From a bacterium (lineage in GTDB: Bacteria; Verrucomicrobiota; Verrucomicrobiae; Limisphaerales; J093): a DNA stretch of 18,269 bases. A program made the translations under genes and the position numbers. A model generated the notes under the pieces. It was not told the origin of the DNA. It worked only from the letters and a program-made list of their open reading frames with translations, and did no database searches. The stretch is from NCBI GenBank assembly GCA_021839785.1, contig JAKCAB010000312.1, forward strand, positions 1 to 18,269. Reading direction: 5' to 3'. Below, one piece after another: positions 10,001-15,953 of the stretch; position 1 is the stretch's first letter; each line of letters starts with the position of its first letter.

Positions 10001-12476
10001 CGGCTTCGGTGGGGTAGTGGTAGCGGTTGATGTTGTAACGGTCCGTGGTGTGGTCACCTGGGATCACGTGGATGAAACCGGGGAATTCCGCGAAGTCGCC
10101 GCCGGGGATGACCTGGCCCCAAGACCAGGCCATGTCGCCATACACGGTGCCGTCGTGGTCGCCGGCCAGGTTGCGGGCCACGGCGCCCCGGCCCTCGTCG
10201 AAGGGGAAGTTGGCGATGAGGCTGCCCGCGGTGTCGGGCCACACGTCGAAGCGGTTGCTGCGAATCTGGTCGGCGGTGAGCGCTACGTTCCAGATGCGCG
10301 CCTCGTCCAGTTTGCCGCGGAAGAAGTTGGTGATGGGACTGCCGGAAGCGGCGGCCATCACGGCCTGGCCGGTGCCGTCGAAGTTGACCCGGTAGAAGTT
10401 GGTTGCCTTCCAGGACTGGTCGTCCAGATAGAGCGACAATGTGCCGTTGGTGTCGCTGGCGCCGGCGAGCGTCACGGTGAGTTGTTGCCAGTGGTTGGAC
10501 TGCACCGGGGCGTTGGTCGTCGTCAGGTGGACCCAGTAACTGGAGCCGGTCTGGTTCTTGTTCCAGACGTTCACCCGCAAATTGGCATTTGTGGTCAACT
10601 CCACTTTGAAGGTGAGCAATGGGCTGCCCTCCGAATAGAGCGTGCCGTTGGTGAGGACCGAGGGATTGAACCAGAACGATAGCGTCCAGTCGCTCAGCCC
10701 GTTCAGGAAGCTCTGCGCGACCTGGACGTAGTCGCCGTCGGCGTCAAACCACAGCGCGTGGGCTTCCTGGTCGCCCGGCACGAGTTCGGTGCCGATCGGC
10801 CAATCCTTCGGCTCCAGATCGAAATAGACCGGGTTCGTGTGGTTGACGGTCTGGACGACCTCGAACCAGATGTCGTCGTGCGTCGTGTATTTGAGCAGGC
10901 AGGTGCCCGGCTGAATCGTGTTGAAGGAGCGTCCGCTGGCCGAGAGGCTCGCGTGCAGCGGCGGGTCCATGTCCTCCATCAGCGCGGCGGACAACTCGGT
11001 GGGGATGAGCACCGGGGCCTGGTCGGTCGGGGAATCGCCGAGGACGAACAACTGCGGGTGCATGGGCCAGTCGCAGGAATACCAGTCCACTTCGTAGGGC
11101 CAAGTCACGCCCATGCGGCCCTTGTGCTGCCAGTAGATTTCCAGCGCCCACGGCTCCATCCAGGTGCGCTTGATGGCGAAGGCCCAGTTGTCCTTCGGCC
11201 CGGTCTGGCCATAGACGAAGGCGGTGTCGTTCAAGCCCTGGGTCACGTTGGGGAGGACGCCGTTGATGCCGTCCACGTCGGCCCAGTAGGTGTCCATCGG
11301 CAGCAGCCGCGATCCCACGTCCGCGGCGAGGAGCTGCACGTCCGGCGCGAGCACCTGCACGACTTCGAGGCCGTCGGGCTGGACTTGGCGTTCGTAGGTG
11401 CCTTCCTTGTAATACTCGATCAGGAACATCCCGGAGACGCCTTTGGCGTGGAGTTGCTTCTGGGCGTCGAGCCAGACGCCCTTGACGTAGTTGGTGGTCG
11501 TGGTCACGATGCCGCCATTGGTGGTGGTGACGACGTCATAGACCGGCGGCGGCACTTCCGAGTTGTAGTGAAGGGCCGGAAACGTCTCTCCGAGGCTGAC
11601 CTTCGGCGCGTCGTAAGGCGATTCGGTCCAGAACAGGCGGGCCGGGCGCTTCACCGGGACGGCGCTCACGTGGAGCACCTGGCGATTCGTCGTCCGCGCC
11701 GACCCCACGCCGATGATCCAGTCAATGGTGATGTTGTTGGGCTGGGAGGCAATGACCTGCCCGGTGGACGGCACCCAGAACGCGCCGCCTTCGGGAGATT
11801 GGTAGTAGGCGTTGGTCTTGTCGCCCACCGTCACGGGGACGAAGTTGCCGGGCGGCGAATTCGTGTCGGTGCCGAGCGGCGCCGCGATCACGCTGCCCAA
11901 CGCCACGTCGGCCCGGATGCCCTCGACCGGCTGGCCGAAGGCGGACCACGCCAGGCCGTAGCCGCCGCCGGTGGGGAGGTTGGCGTTCGTCGTATTGTCC
12001 AGCACGCTGCCGCCATAGACGGCAGTCGAAGCGTTGGTCAGCCACGGGCTGAAGTAATTGGTGAACGGGCCGTCCGCGGGGCTGGGAGAAAACCAATAGT
12101 TCTGGTAGTCCGTGTCGAGGTTGTAGTCGTCGGCGCGGGCGGAGGTGGGCGCTAGGCCAAGGACGATTGCCAGCGCGAGGGCCGCAAACCCGAAATCCGA
12201 AATCCGAAATCCGAAGGAAGCCCGAAATCCGAAATCCGAAAACGGCCGTCTGACGATCGCACGTTTCTTGCGGGTCGCGAAAACTTCGGAGCGCGGCTGT
12301 CCCAGCCGCAGCACGTTCGATGGCCAACCGCCGTCGAAAGCTAACTCGAAGGGTCCTCCGGTAACCGCACCCGCTGCGGCTGGGACAGCCGCGCTCCGGT
12401 TTCCTTTCGGCTTTCGGGCTTCGGATTTCATTTGGATTTCGGCATTCGGCTTTGGGATTTCCAGTCGGCCCCTCAA
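4074..12476 (-). CDS. Giant secreted LamG-domain protein with Tc toxin subunit A-like C-terminal region
   Basis: About 2800 residues in one uninterrupted frame. The annotated start is TTG 12476, whose codon overlaps the upstream stop; ATG at 12431 (residue 16) or GTG at 12314 (residue 55) are alternatives. The signal-peptide core is only at ~97-115 (FAALALAIVLGLAPTSARA/DD), and everything before it is repeat-derived. Two concanavalin/LamG-like jellyroll domains are visible at ~575-780 (DWTLSFWFNPS at 596) and ~895-1085 (DDFTIEAWIKP at 919). A mixed region with a conserved-looking motif (EIYGYPYPDDIGPGKTYPQG, ~2083-2102) follows. Then come a long helix (~2203-2275), a small, apolar Gly/Ala-rich stretch (~2258-2310), further long helices (~2310-2470) with YQTAFDLAARYTYLAAKAY (2443-2461), GLADILARMKGDW (~2510-2522), CKVANLHDLPEF (2567-2578) and KIRSAGVWFTGYN (2629-2641). 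This order resembles the helical pore region and tail of Tc toxin subunit A. That is a by-eye inference; a non-toxic adhesin is possible. Confidence 0.85.
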   Translation of the reverse strand: MRGRLEIPKPNAEIQMKSEARKPKGNRSAAVPAAAGAVTGGPFELAFDGGWPSNVLRLGQPRSEVFATRKKRAIVRRPFSDFGFRASFGFRISDFGFAALALAIVLGLAPTSARADDYNLDTDYQNYWFSPSPADGPFTNYFSPWLTNASTAVYGGSVLDNTTNANLPTGGGYGLAWSAFGQPVEGIRADVALGSVIAAPLGTDTNSPPGNFVPVTVGDKTNAYYQSPEGGAFWVPSTGQVIASQPNNITIDWIIGVGSARTTNRQVLHVSAVPVKRPARLFWTESPYDAPKVSLGETFPALHYNSEVPPPVYDVVTTTNGGIVTTTTNYVKGVWLDAQKQLHAKGVSGMFLIEYYKEGTYERQVQPDGLEVVQVLAPDVQLLAADVGSRLLPMDTYWADVDGINGVLPNVTQGLNDTAFVYGQTGPKDNWAFAIKRTWMEPWALEIYWQHKGRMGVTWPYEVDWYSCDWPMHPQLFVLGDSPTDQAPVLIPTELSAALMEDMDPPLHASLSASGRSFNTIQPGTCLLKYTTHDDIWFEVVQTVNHTNPVYFDLEPKDWPIGTELVPGDQEAHALWFDADGDYVQVAQSFLNGLSDWTLSFWFNPSVLTNGTLYSEGSPLLTFKVELTTNANLRVNVWNKNQTGSSYWVHLTTTNAPVQSNHWQQLTVTLAGASDTNGTLSLYLDDQSWKATNFYRVNFDGTGQAVMAAASGSPITNFFRGKLDEARIWNVALTADQIRSNRFDVWPDTAGSLIANFPFDEGRGAVARNLAGDHDGTVYGDMAWSWGQVIPGGDFAEFPGFIHVIPGDHTTDRYNINRYHYPTEAEPGAASYVFAVNTGQLEVWWANQSKQTDMPAVYYPSRVVRYTNSWPEYPPQIVIASGLGSSGDQLGLGPSALQFDGSSAAVDLGADSAFALTSDDFTIEAWIKPAEKASICSILDRKSGGAAGAGYAFYLNTWNTSDGRLRFETQNQNCGTTDPVITWEAWQHVAVTWDGRTLRFYVNGVGKPAIGGVNLTDGNVRAVLGNFSNGGSGFAGQVGELRVWSVARSPADLQATMYRQLQGDEAGLVACYPFRPVTDTNVLADIGPRSLNGTLQGATWTSPGRPTVTPPFVVGSPSIYFQNDPTLPGYNPNEEHALLMGDVVFALRNDLNTNTVSEPFVLVDELNPDTARPQMTVFSVVATNLEYRFERDLTAGLPIVPIMPLGAMPLCTNNYTDTEPPAWQDRKLGWWAKSAGDDGGEADAIMRFYYQMQPTFYFPALAADQQPAVGTELPWLPTPFQNYGTSGTPVAVTYHVTWPDNLPELQLGQTLTTATRGLPDIWNQLSVEVPYDQSQRLTNGESVTLFDPVADQEANLDRAVIDAMVQSQLARQELTSPLVRFPKLPPSIYPRLFFDPNRGAGGRLVLEGQMVSTLTGSGYLLLNLLENFEKNLAKDAANGIDPVLKAKWDAAVAALPGDLTLIRPNTPYVKAALGARLTNGVGYVTLAFNNSANDQQVPPASPVSLSLIKVVPELYSGELEVIPPDDALAEQLSLRYSADFAGQVEATEYQWRWVEPSGGLIPNTNFGAWNVYGSDPTPGTNEVTVSGASPFTLSDHYFAVRYRPTATTGPTGTNWSDWTYNLAPGWVKRAMTGINPFEQAFHDRIANAVDTRVTMISQAGGPYEGDVALNLSAASSAGLIATYQTIFNRAKAFSLEAGLSDPGVNQTLLFAASRLHDLYMLLGNEAYADAQDPTIAFPRSLAEDQHGADATSIFAFMNQVPNLLEEELALLRGRDDTLEPSVHTSPVYNRLIWNFTKGINGGEAAYAYNYNLRGTPTNTIGLITAEDAKRFYPQGHGDAWGHYLSAISGYYDLLSYTNFVWHTEAEATLLGNAPVSTDYFDEQKFAETAAARARTGAEIVNRVFRERYSEDPTGRWPGYTDSNTNRAWGIGEWASRAGQAALYDWVTANSLLLDRLTNMVQVGGADRPPEGIEQIDRASTPELDEIAASFRDIQSQVDSADTGLNPLGLARNVVPFDIDPTAIDAGQTHFEQIYNRALQALYNAAVAFDHARSATLRLREQSDSTSELTEALTQNEIEYHNRLLEIYGYPYPDDIGPGKTYPQGYAGPDLINWQILDLEDFLLNAPTGQVMQVTVYDLGFTASEDWPYTNYEDYKDLPNAPTNTTTALSKVTVYMADNGLKVKPPRWTGRRQAQGELQLALTDFVQTWYSLEGKIAEYNQTVAELEDEMDRRVWDYTRYTYEWQRSTDLLAHKQNTERVVFGLKTASTIISAITAMRKDAAMEAAGLFPSETAGVVGPFPLEGIQLNTPKAVARQIAINMAWIDFAVALGKDLGIESRQLQQEIWNVDLERLLKGYEYVEKLKWLPQETQVKLKEQYVKQAELFEQVEALSQSYERVQKLLAEGERLIFERGQTRARAAQRIQSQRYADLGFRIFRDDALRRYQTAFDLAARYTYLAAKAYDYETGLLSSDTTRTPGSKFLADVVRARLPGRFYVWLGTPMVGGATGEPGLADILARMKGDWDVVKGRYGFNNPDTETSRFSLRSELWRISPSSGSDATWAQALENCKVANLHDLPEFIRYCRPFTDTTNVEPALVIPFSTFVVAGKNYFGHDLAGGDNAYDASHAATKIRSAGVWFTGYNVTFNTNSTGGGLANEPRVYLIPIGEDVMRSPTRNGVETRSWTVFDQAIPMPYNVGGADVDNPDWIPVMHSLREPLAQLRRYASLRAYHDNGQFDEAETHNNSRLVGRSVWNSRWLLIIPGRTLLADPAAGVERFIYGASRTNGIKDIKLFFQTYSISGD
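12190..12242. repeat. Tandem AAATCCG-type repeat inside the giant gene's 5' end
   Basis: On the plus strand CGAAATCC units follow each other three times, then a GGAAGCCCG spacer, then two more units. On the coding strand it encodes FSDFGFRASFGFRISDFGF, directly in front of the signal-peptide core of the giant protein. It keeps the frame open and contains no in-frame ATG, GTG or TTG. Confidence 0.85.
12287..12398. repeat. Inverted repeat with 26-base perfect arms (GGAGCGCGGCTGTCCCAGC type)
   Basis: Arms at 12287-12312 and 12373-12398 are exact reverse complements, separated by 60 bases. Each arm contains its own hairpin: GCGGCTG, loop TCC, CAGCCGC. The whole element lies in the reading frame of the giant gene (residues ~27-63) and encodes RSAAVPAAAG on one arm and VLRLGQPRSE on the other. 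The GTG alternative start lies at the inner edge of the left arm. Confidence 0.92.
12401..12462. repeat. Degenerate TTTCGG/GGATTTC repeat at the start of the giant gene
   Basis: Plus-strand units such as TTTCGGC, TTTCGGGC, TCGGATTTC and GGATTTCGG are in the opposite orientation to those at 12190-12242, so the two tracts flank the 12287-12398 inverted repeat symmetrically. The ATG at 12431 sits within one unit (coding strand CCAAATGAAATCCG). The tract ends 11 bases before the stop codon of the upstream gene. Confidence 0.7.
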
Positions 12477-13873
12477 AGCCCCAACGGCCGCCAGTACACC
12501 CCGACAAAGGTGTTGCCGGGGAGGTTCTCCAGAAATTGGACCTTCCAGTATTCACCCTTCGCCACGGGGTAGAGGTGACTGCCATGGTTGTCGTCGTCGT
12601 CATCGATGCTCCGATTCTCCACATAGATGGTACCGACGGTCACGCCCACCCTTGCGCTGTTCACGTCCACCAGAAGGAACCCGTCGCTGTCCGCGGTGGC
12701 GTCGCTCGTGCCAGAGGAAGTGGCGTCGTTCCAAGTTTGCTTCGTTGTCCAAGCGCCGAGCGCGTGCACCCTGCCATAGACGTTGACTGCTTGGCTGGTA
12801 TCACTCGCCCGGATGTCCACGGCTTTGCCCAGGACCGTCGCCGTGCCATTGGAGGCCGTGAGGGAGGCAGCGCTCTGCTCGGACCTGAGGGTGGCCGCCC
12901 CGGTGCTCCGCAAGGTCAGCGTGTCGTTCGTATCGTTCCCTACGGTCAGGTCCAGGTTGCGGTTCCACCCGCCGCCGCTCTCGGTCTCGTGGAGGAGCAT
13001 CGCGGCCCAGTCGCTCCCGCCGCCCGAAAGGCCGAAATGCAGGCCGTTGTTATCGCCCGCCTGGGCGCTGAACACGCGCGAGTTGAGCACGTCGAACCGG
13101 CCGGCGCCGGAGACGTCGAGTTCCGCCTGCGGGCTGGTGGTGTTGATGCCGATCTTGGTGGGGCCGCTGGCGGTCAGAGCCGAGTTCGTCAAGGTGCTGC
13201 CGGCAAACGCCGGCACGACGCCCGCCCGCAAACCGCTGCCCATCGTCGGATAGCTCGCGGCCCCCGTGCCGCCCAGGTTGGCGGCGTCATTGGCGCGGAT
13301 CGCGTAGGGCGCGCTCACCAACTGCTGGCGCGGGCTGATTTCCTGCGGCGCCGTGACCGGGCCCTGCGGGTTGACCGTGATGGTCAGACCCAGGTAGCGG
13401 TTCGGCCCGGCGAAGGCGTCGAGCAAATTGCTGACCTTCGGGGTGCCGGGCGTGGTCAGATCGTCGCCGGCGTTGGAAAGCAGGACGTTGAACAGGCCGT
13501 TGGTGAGGACGTGCAGCGGGAAGGACCGGCCCCAGATGTAATTACCGGCCCCGGTTTGCGCGGTGTCGTCCCAGATGCGGAACTCGACCATGTAATAGCC
13601 GCTGGGGACGGGGTCGCCCAAGTTGTCCGTGAGTTTGCCCTGGTAGTTGATGAGGGCCGGGATGTCGTCGGCCAGCGCCGAGGCGGGGGCGGCGAGCCAG
13701 AGCAGCAACGCGAGCGCGAGCAGAGGAGCGCGGACATTCCTGTCTGCCGGTCCGCCGCCGGCCGCCCTCGGAGCGGACAAGAATGTCCGCGCTCCCGCCC
13801 GGCGGGACCTTTCGGCCCTCGGCTTTCGGGCTTCCTTCGGATTTCGGATTTCGGGATTCGGATTTTCTTTCAT
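12473..13873 (-). CDS. Secreted tail-fibre-like protein with repeat-encoded N-terminal extension
   Basis: A 466-residue protein starting at ATG 13873-13871, which overlaps the upstream TGA by four bases. Residues 1-49 are encoded by interspersed repeats and are basic; the signal-peptide core follows at ~50-63 (PLLALALLLWLAAP) with probable cleavage after ASALA (~68). Residues ~71-135 hold the module beginning IPALINYQGKLTDNLGDPVP, typical of secreted Bacteroidota/Verrucomicrobia proteins annotated as tail-fibre-like. PRQQLVSAPYAIRA (181-194) and GINTTSPQAELDVSG (242-256) are the usual linker and fibre motifs. The rest is Ser/Thr/Ala/Asn-rich and beta-like, with an acidic cluster (IDDDDD) near the end. 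I see no S74 self-cleaving chaperone domain. The same frame stays open upstream to 15364, but that part is an Arg/Ala-rich shadow of the neighbour and is excluded. The role is probably a fibre or surface component of the operon's assembly (inference). Confidence 0.87.
   Translation of the reverse strand: MKENPNPEIRNPKEARKPRAERSRRAGARTFLSAPRAAGGGPADRNVRAPLLALALLLWLAAPASALADDIPALINYQGKLTDNLGDPVPSGYYMVEFRIWDDTAQTGAGNYIWGRSFPLHVLTNGLFNVLLSNAGDDLTTPGTPKVSNLLDAFAGPNRYLGLTITVNPQGPVTAPQEISPRQQLVSAPYAIRANDAANLGGTGAASYPTMGSGLRAGVVPAFAGSTLTNSALTASGPTKIGINTTSPQAELDVSGAGRFDVLNSRVFSAQAGDNNGLHFGLSGGGSDWAAMLLHETESGGGWNRNLDLTVGNDTNDTLTLRSTGAATLRSEQSAASLTASNGTATVLGKAVDIRASDTSQAVNVYGRVHALGAWTTKQTWNDATSSGTSDATADSDGFLLVDVNSARVGVTVGTIYVENRSIDDDDDNHGSHLYPVAKGEYWKVQFLENLPGNTFVGVYWRPLGL
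13725..13795. repeat. Inverted repeat with 20-base arms (GGAGCGCGGACATTC type)
   Basis: Arm 13725-13744 pairs with 13776-13795 at 19 of 20 positions. The right arm, read on the minus strand, forms its own hairpin: GCGGACA, loop TTCT, TGTCCGC, flanked by GGAGC and TCC. It lies in frame at codons ~27-50 of the fibre-like protein gene and supplies most of its long N-region. Confidence 0.88.
13809..13869. repeat. TTTCGG/ATTTCGG repeat immediately after the start codon of the fibre-like gene
   Basis: Plus strand: TTTCGGC-, TTTCGGGC-, TTCGGATTTCGGATTTCGG- and GATTCGG-type units. On the coding strand they follow ATG directly and encode ENPNPEIRNPKEARKP. The unit order (AAATCC tracts, GCCCGAAAGCCGA, then a GGAGCGCGG hairpin) is the same as at the start of the giant gene, so the two genes carry the same composite element. 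Confidence 0.85.
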
Positions 13874-14760
13874 GGTGTCATGCCTCGTAGAGTGTTGATC
13901 CGGCTGATGCGCTGGAGCGAGAACACGCCCTCGGTCTGGATCGCCTGGGCGCGCAACCCGGAGAGCGTTTCCCGGTAGGCGCCGCTGACGTTGTCCGCGC
14001 CGTAGTAGGGATTGGCGGGGGCGTTGGTGACGGCGGTGAAACTGAGCGCGAGGTCGCGGGTGATCGTGCGCGTCTCCACCGCGTTGGTGTAGGGCTGCCA
14101 GTCCCAGTCCTGGTTGTCGTGCAGCGGATGGTAGCGGTGGAGGAACGGATTGGTCGGGTCGTCGAAGCGCACCGTCACCGTGCCGCTGAGCGCGTTGGTG
14201 AAGCTGCCCGCCAGCGCGACGGGCGGCATGACCGGAAACGCCACTGAGCTGATCCGGCTCACGTCGGTGGCGTCGGCCGGCAACGCGCGTTCGCCGGCGT
14301 AGAGCGCGTAGGTGCCGTTGGTGTGCGGCGCGTTGGTGAGCGTGCGGTCCCAAGCGAGCACCACCTGCTGGAGCAGGTTTGCGCGGCCATGACCATCCAC
14401 ATGCACCAGCAGGCGAAACGATGCCGGCGAGGAAGCGCTGAGAAACTGGTCGCCGGTGTAGGCCGGCGCATTGACCCGGTTCACGGTCACGTTGCCAACC
14501 CACAAACCCTCGTTCTCGTCGTGAGGCTCCAACGGGTCGGGCGTTAGGAGTCCTTTCGGTTTTTGCGCCGTGACCGGCACGCGAATCAGCAGCGACTCTC
14601 CGGCGTCGATCACCTCCAAAATGCTCTGGTAGGCCGCGCCGTTGGCGCCCTGCGGCGTGTAGGGCACGAAGTCGCGTCGCCGCACGCCCAGCCGCAACGG
14701 CCACTCCTCGCCCGCTGCCAGCGCCCGCGAAAGGCCGGCGGCGGGGAAATCGCTCCACAC
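13870..14760 (-). CDS. 3' part of a secreted protein gene split by an in-frame TAA
   Basis: 296 codons from a GTG (14760) to TGA (13872-13870). It is in the same frame as the upstream piece; only TAA and TGG separate the two. The sequence reads on naturally (WSDFPAAGLSRALAAGEEWP), has no signal peptide of its own, and ends with a block (GAYRETLSGL...GVFSLQRIS) that looks like a normal C-terminus. So it is best read as the C-terminal half of one 606-codon gene (15690-13870). It could be translated separately by re-initiation at GTG 14760 or at ATG 14764 (the latter in a shadow frame), but I see no Shine-Dalgarno sequence. The beta-rich content suggests an extracellular domain. No family that I can name with confidence. 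Its stop overlaps the ATG of the fibre-like gene (ATGA). Confidence 0.7.
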   Translation of the reverse strand: MWSDFPAAGLSRALAAGEEWPLRLGVRRRDFVPYTPQGANGAAYQSILEVIDAGESLLIRVPVTAQKPKGLLTPDPLEPHDENEGLWVGNVTVNRVNAPAYTGDQFLSASSPASFRLLVHVDGHGRANLLQQVVLAWDRTLTNAPHTNGTYALYAGERALPADATDVSRISSVAFPVMPPVALAGSFTNALSGTVTVRFDDPTNPFLHRYHPLHDNQDWDWQPYTNAVETRTITRDLALSFTAVTNAPANPYYGADNVSGAYRETLSGLRAQAIQTEGVFSLQRISRINTLRGMTP

Positions 14761-14763
14761 CCA

Positions 14764-15690
14764 TTAGTTGCTGGCGTTCTTCGAGAGATAGGACAGCGGC
14801 ACTGGGCCGGCCAACTCGGGAAACTCGCCGGTCGCCGGCGGACTTTCTGAAGCTTGCTGCCGCAGCCACACGGTCAGCGTGTCGGTCGGGTGCGCGTTTT
14901 TGACGGTGAGGTCTTGCCGCACCAGCAGCGTGCCGAAATCCACCGCCCCGCCTTGGGGCGTCACGTGCAGCGCCGAGAAGTAGGCCGGCGCGCGGGCGGT
15001 GCCGATCCAGTAGGCCACGCCCGGGGCCACGCGATCGCGCGCAGGTTGCACGATGCGCTGGCCGCGGCCTTGCGTGTCGAGGCGATACAACTCGTTCGCA
15101 TAGCCGCGCGACGTGTCCACCTCGGGCGTGAAGCGGAAGAAGTCGGTGAACGTCGGCGGATGGTTCGAGTGGACCGGCAGGCCCACGAGGTTCAGGCCGT
15201 GCGGATACCAGTCCAGGCGCGGTAGGATCACCCGGCCCTTGATGGCGAGCGTGAACGGCGCCGCGTTGGAGACGACTTTGATCAGATAGGACTGGCCGCC
15301 CTGCAACTCGAACAACCGGCTCAGGAACGCGCGCGGGTCCGATGGCGGCAGCCACAGCCGCCAATCCGGGCTTTCAGGCAGCAGCGTGTCCGGGTCCACG
15401 GTGAACTGAATGGTCGAGAAGCGCCGGTCCCATTTCCACACGCTTTGCACGGGCGTGCCGGCGAAGACCTGCGCGCATTCGCTTGGCTCCGGTTGGACCT
15501 GGAGATGGACGGCGTTCCAACCGGGCTGCAACGGCACACGCTGGGTCAACCATTGGGCGTGAAGTGAAGTCGCCAGCCAAGCCAGGCCCAACAGCGGGAT
15601 CCCCGTGCCCCGAAACATACGACGCCACCCGGATGCCCGGCTCCGCATCCCACCCGCAGCAACCACCGCACCGCACCGCAGCCTTTTCAT
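14764..15690 (-). CDS. 5' part of a secreted beta-rich protein gene, ended by premature TAA
   Basis: 308 residues from ATG 15690-15688 to TAA 14766-14764. The start is chosen because a strong Shine-Dalgarno sequence (AAGGAGGA, 15708-15701) lies 10 bases upstream; the frame is open further up to 15942, but that is leader. The N-terminus is basic with a hydrophobic core (GIPLLGLAWLATSLHA, ~29-45) and probable cleavage before QWLTQ. The mature protein begins RVPLQPGWNAVHLQVQP and contains SVWKWDRRFSTIQFTVDPD, a style recurrent in secreted Verrucomicrobia proteins of unknown role. It breaks off at SKNASN, and the identical frame continues immediately after the stop. It is the first gene of the five-gene operon. 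It is either a nonsense-mutated gene, a sequencing error, or a read-through case; which one cannot be decided from the sequence. Confidence 0.75.
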   Translation of the reverse strand: MKRLRCGAVVAAGGMRSRASGWRRMFRGTGIPLLGLAWLATSLHAQWLTQRVPLQPGWNAVHLQVQPEPSECAQVFAGTPVQSVWKWDRRFSTIQFTVDPDTLLPESPDWRLWLPPSDPRAFLSRLFELQGGQSYLIKVVSNAAPFTLAIKGRVILPRLDWYPHGLNLVGLPVHSNHPPTFTDFFRFTPEVDTSRGYANELYRLDTQGRGQRIVQPARDRVAPGVAYWIGTARAPAYFSALHVTPQGGAVDFGTLLVRQDLTVKNAHPTDTLTVWLRQQASESPPATGEFPELAGPVPLSYLSKNASN

Positions 15691-15700
15691 GGGCGTGCCC

Positions 15701-15708
15701 TCCTCCTT
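15701..15708 (-). promoter_or_regulatory. Strong Shine-Dalgarno sequence of the first operon gene
   Basis: AAGGAGGA on the minus strand, 10 bases upstream of ATG 15690. It decides this start over the longer open frame. It is the strongest ribosome binding site that I noticed in the window. Confidence 0.85.
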
Positions 15709-15714
15709 GAACTC

Positions 15715-15729
15715 GAACCCGGTGGGTTC
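15715..15729 (-). promoter_or_regulatory. Perfect hairpin next to the Shine-Dalgarno sequence of the operon leader
   Basis: GAACCC, loop ACC, GGGTTC on the minus strand. It ends six bases before the Shine-Dalgarno sequence. It could influence ribosome access; no function is shown. Confidence 0.4.
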
Positions 15730-15844
15730 TAACTTGGCGGACCGTTCCTGCTCAGGACTGTGCATTGCCACGCGGCCCTGCCTCGAAGGTCTTCGACACT
15801 GTGCCGCCAAGAAACGATGCTCAATCCACGCCCTGAGCATTACC

Positions 15845-15861
15845 CATCCAGTCCCTGGATG
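15845..15861. repeat. Seven-base-pair hairpin in the operon leader
   Basis: CATCCAG, three-base loop, CTGGATG: a perfect short stem in the presumed 5' leader of the operon. It is followed by no T-tract on either strand, so it is not a typical intrinsic terminator. Confidence 0.4.
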
Positions 15862-15953
15862 CCCAACCCGGCCGGCCGATCCCCCTCCGGGTGCATGGCT
15901 GTCCCACCCCCATCCACAACCCTCTGATACCAAGCCTTTCATTACCCAGAATC

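Noticed and set aside
8250..10682. Long plus-strand open frame (810 codons) opposite the giant gene
   Set aside because: Rich in Arg, Gly, Val and His with no domain; it is the antisense shadow of a GC-rich gene whose minus-strand frame has recognisable LamG domains.
12190..12462. CRISPR array
   Set aside because: The repeats are short, degenerate, without spacers of uniform length, and lie in inverted orientation around a palindrome.
12452..13978. Plus-strand open frame of 508 codons opposite the fibre-like gene
   Set aside because: No recognisable motif; the minus strand carries known modules and a coupled start.
13874..15364. N-terminal 497 codons of the long frame that contains the fibre-like gene
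   Set aside because: Arg/Ala/Gly-rich out-of-frame reading of the upstream secreted protein; the real start is the ATGA-overlapping ATG at 13873.
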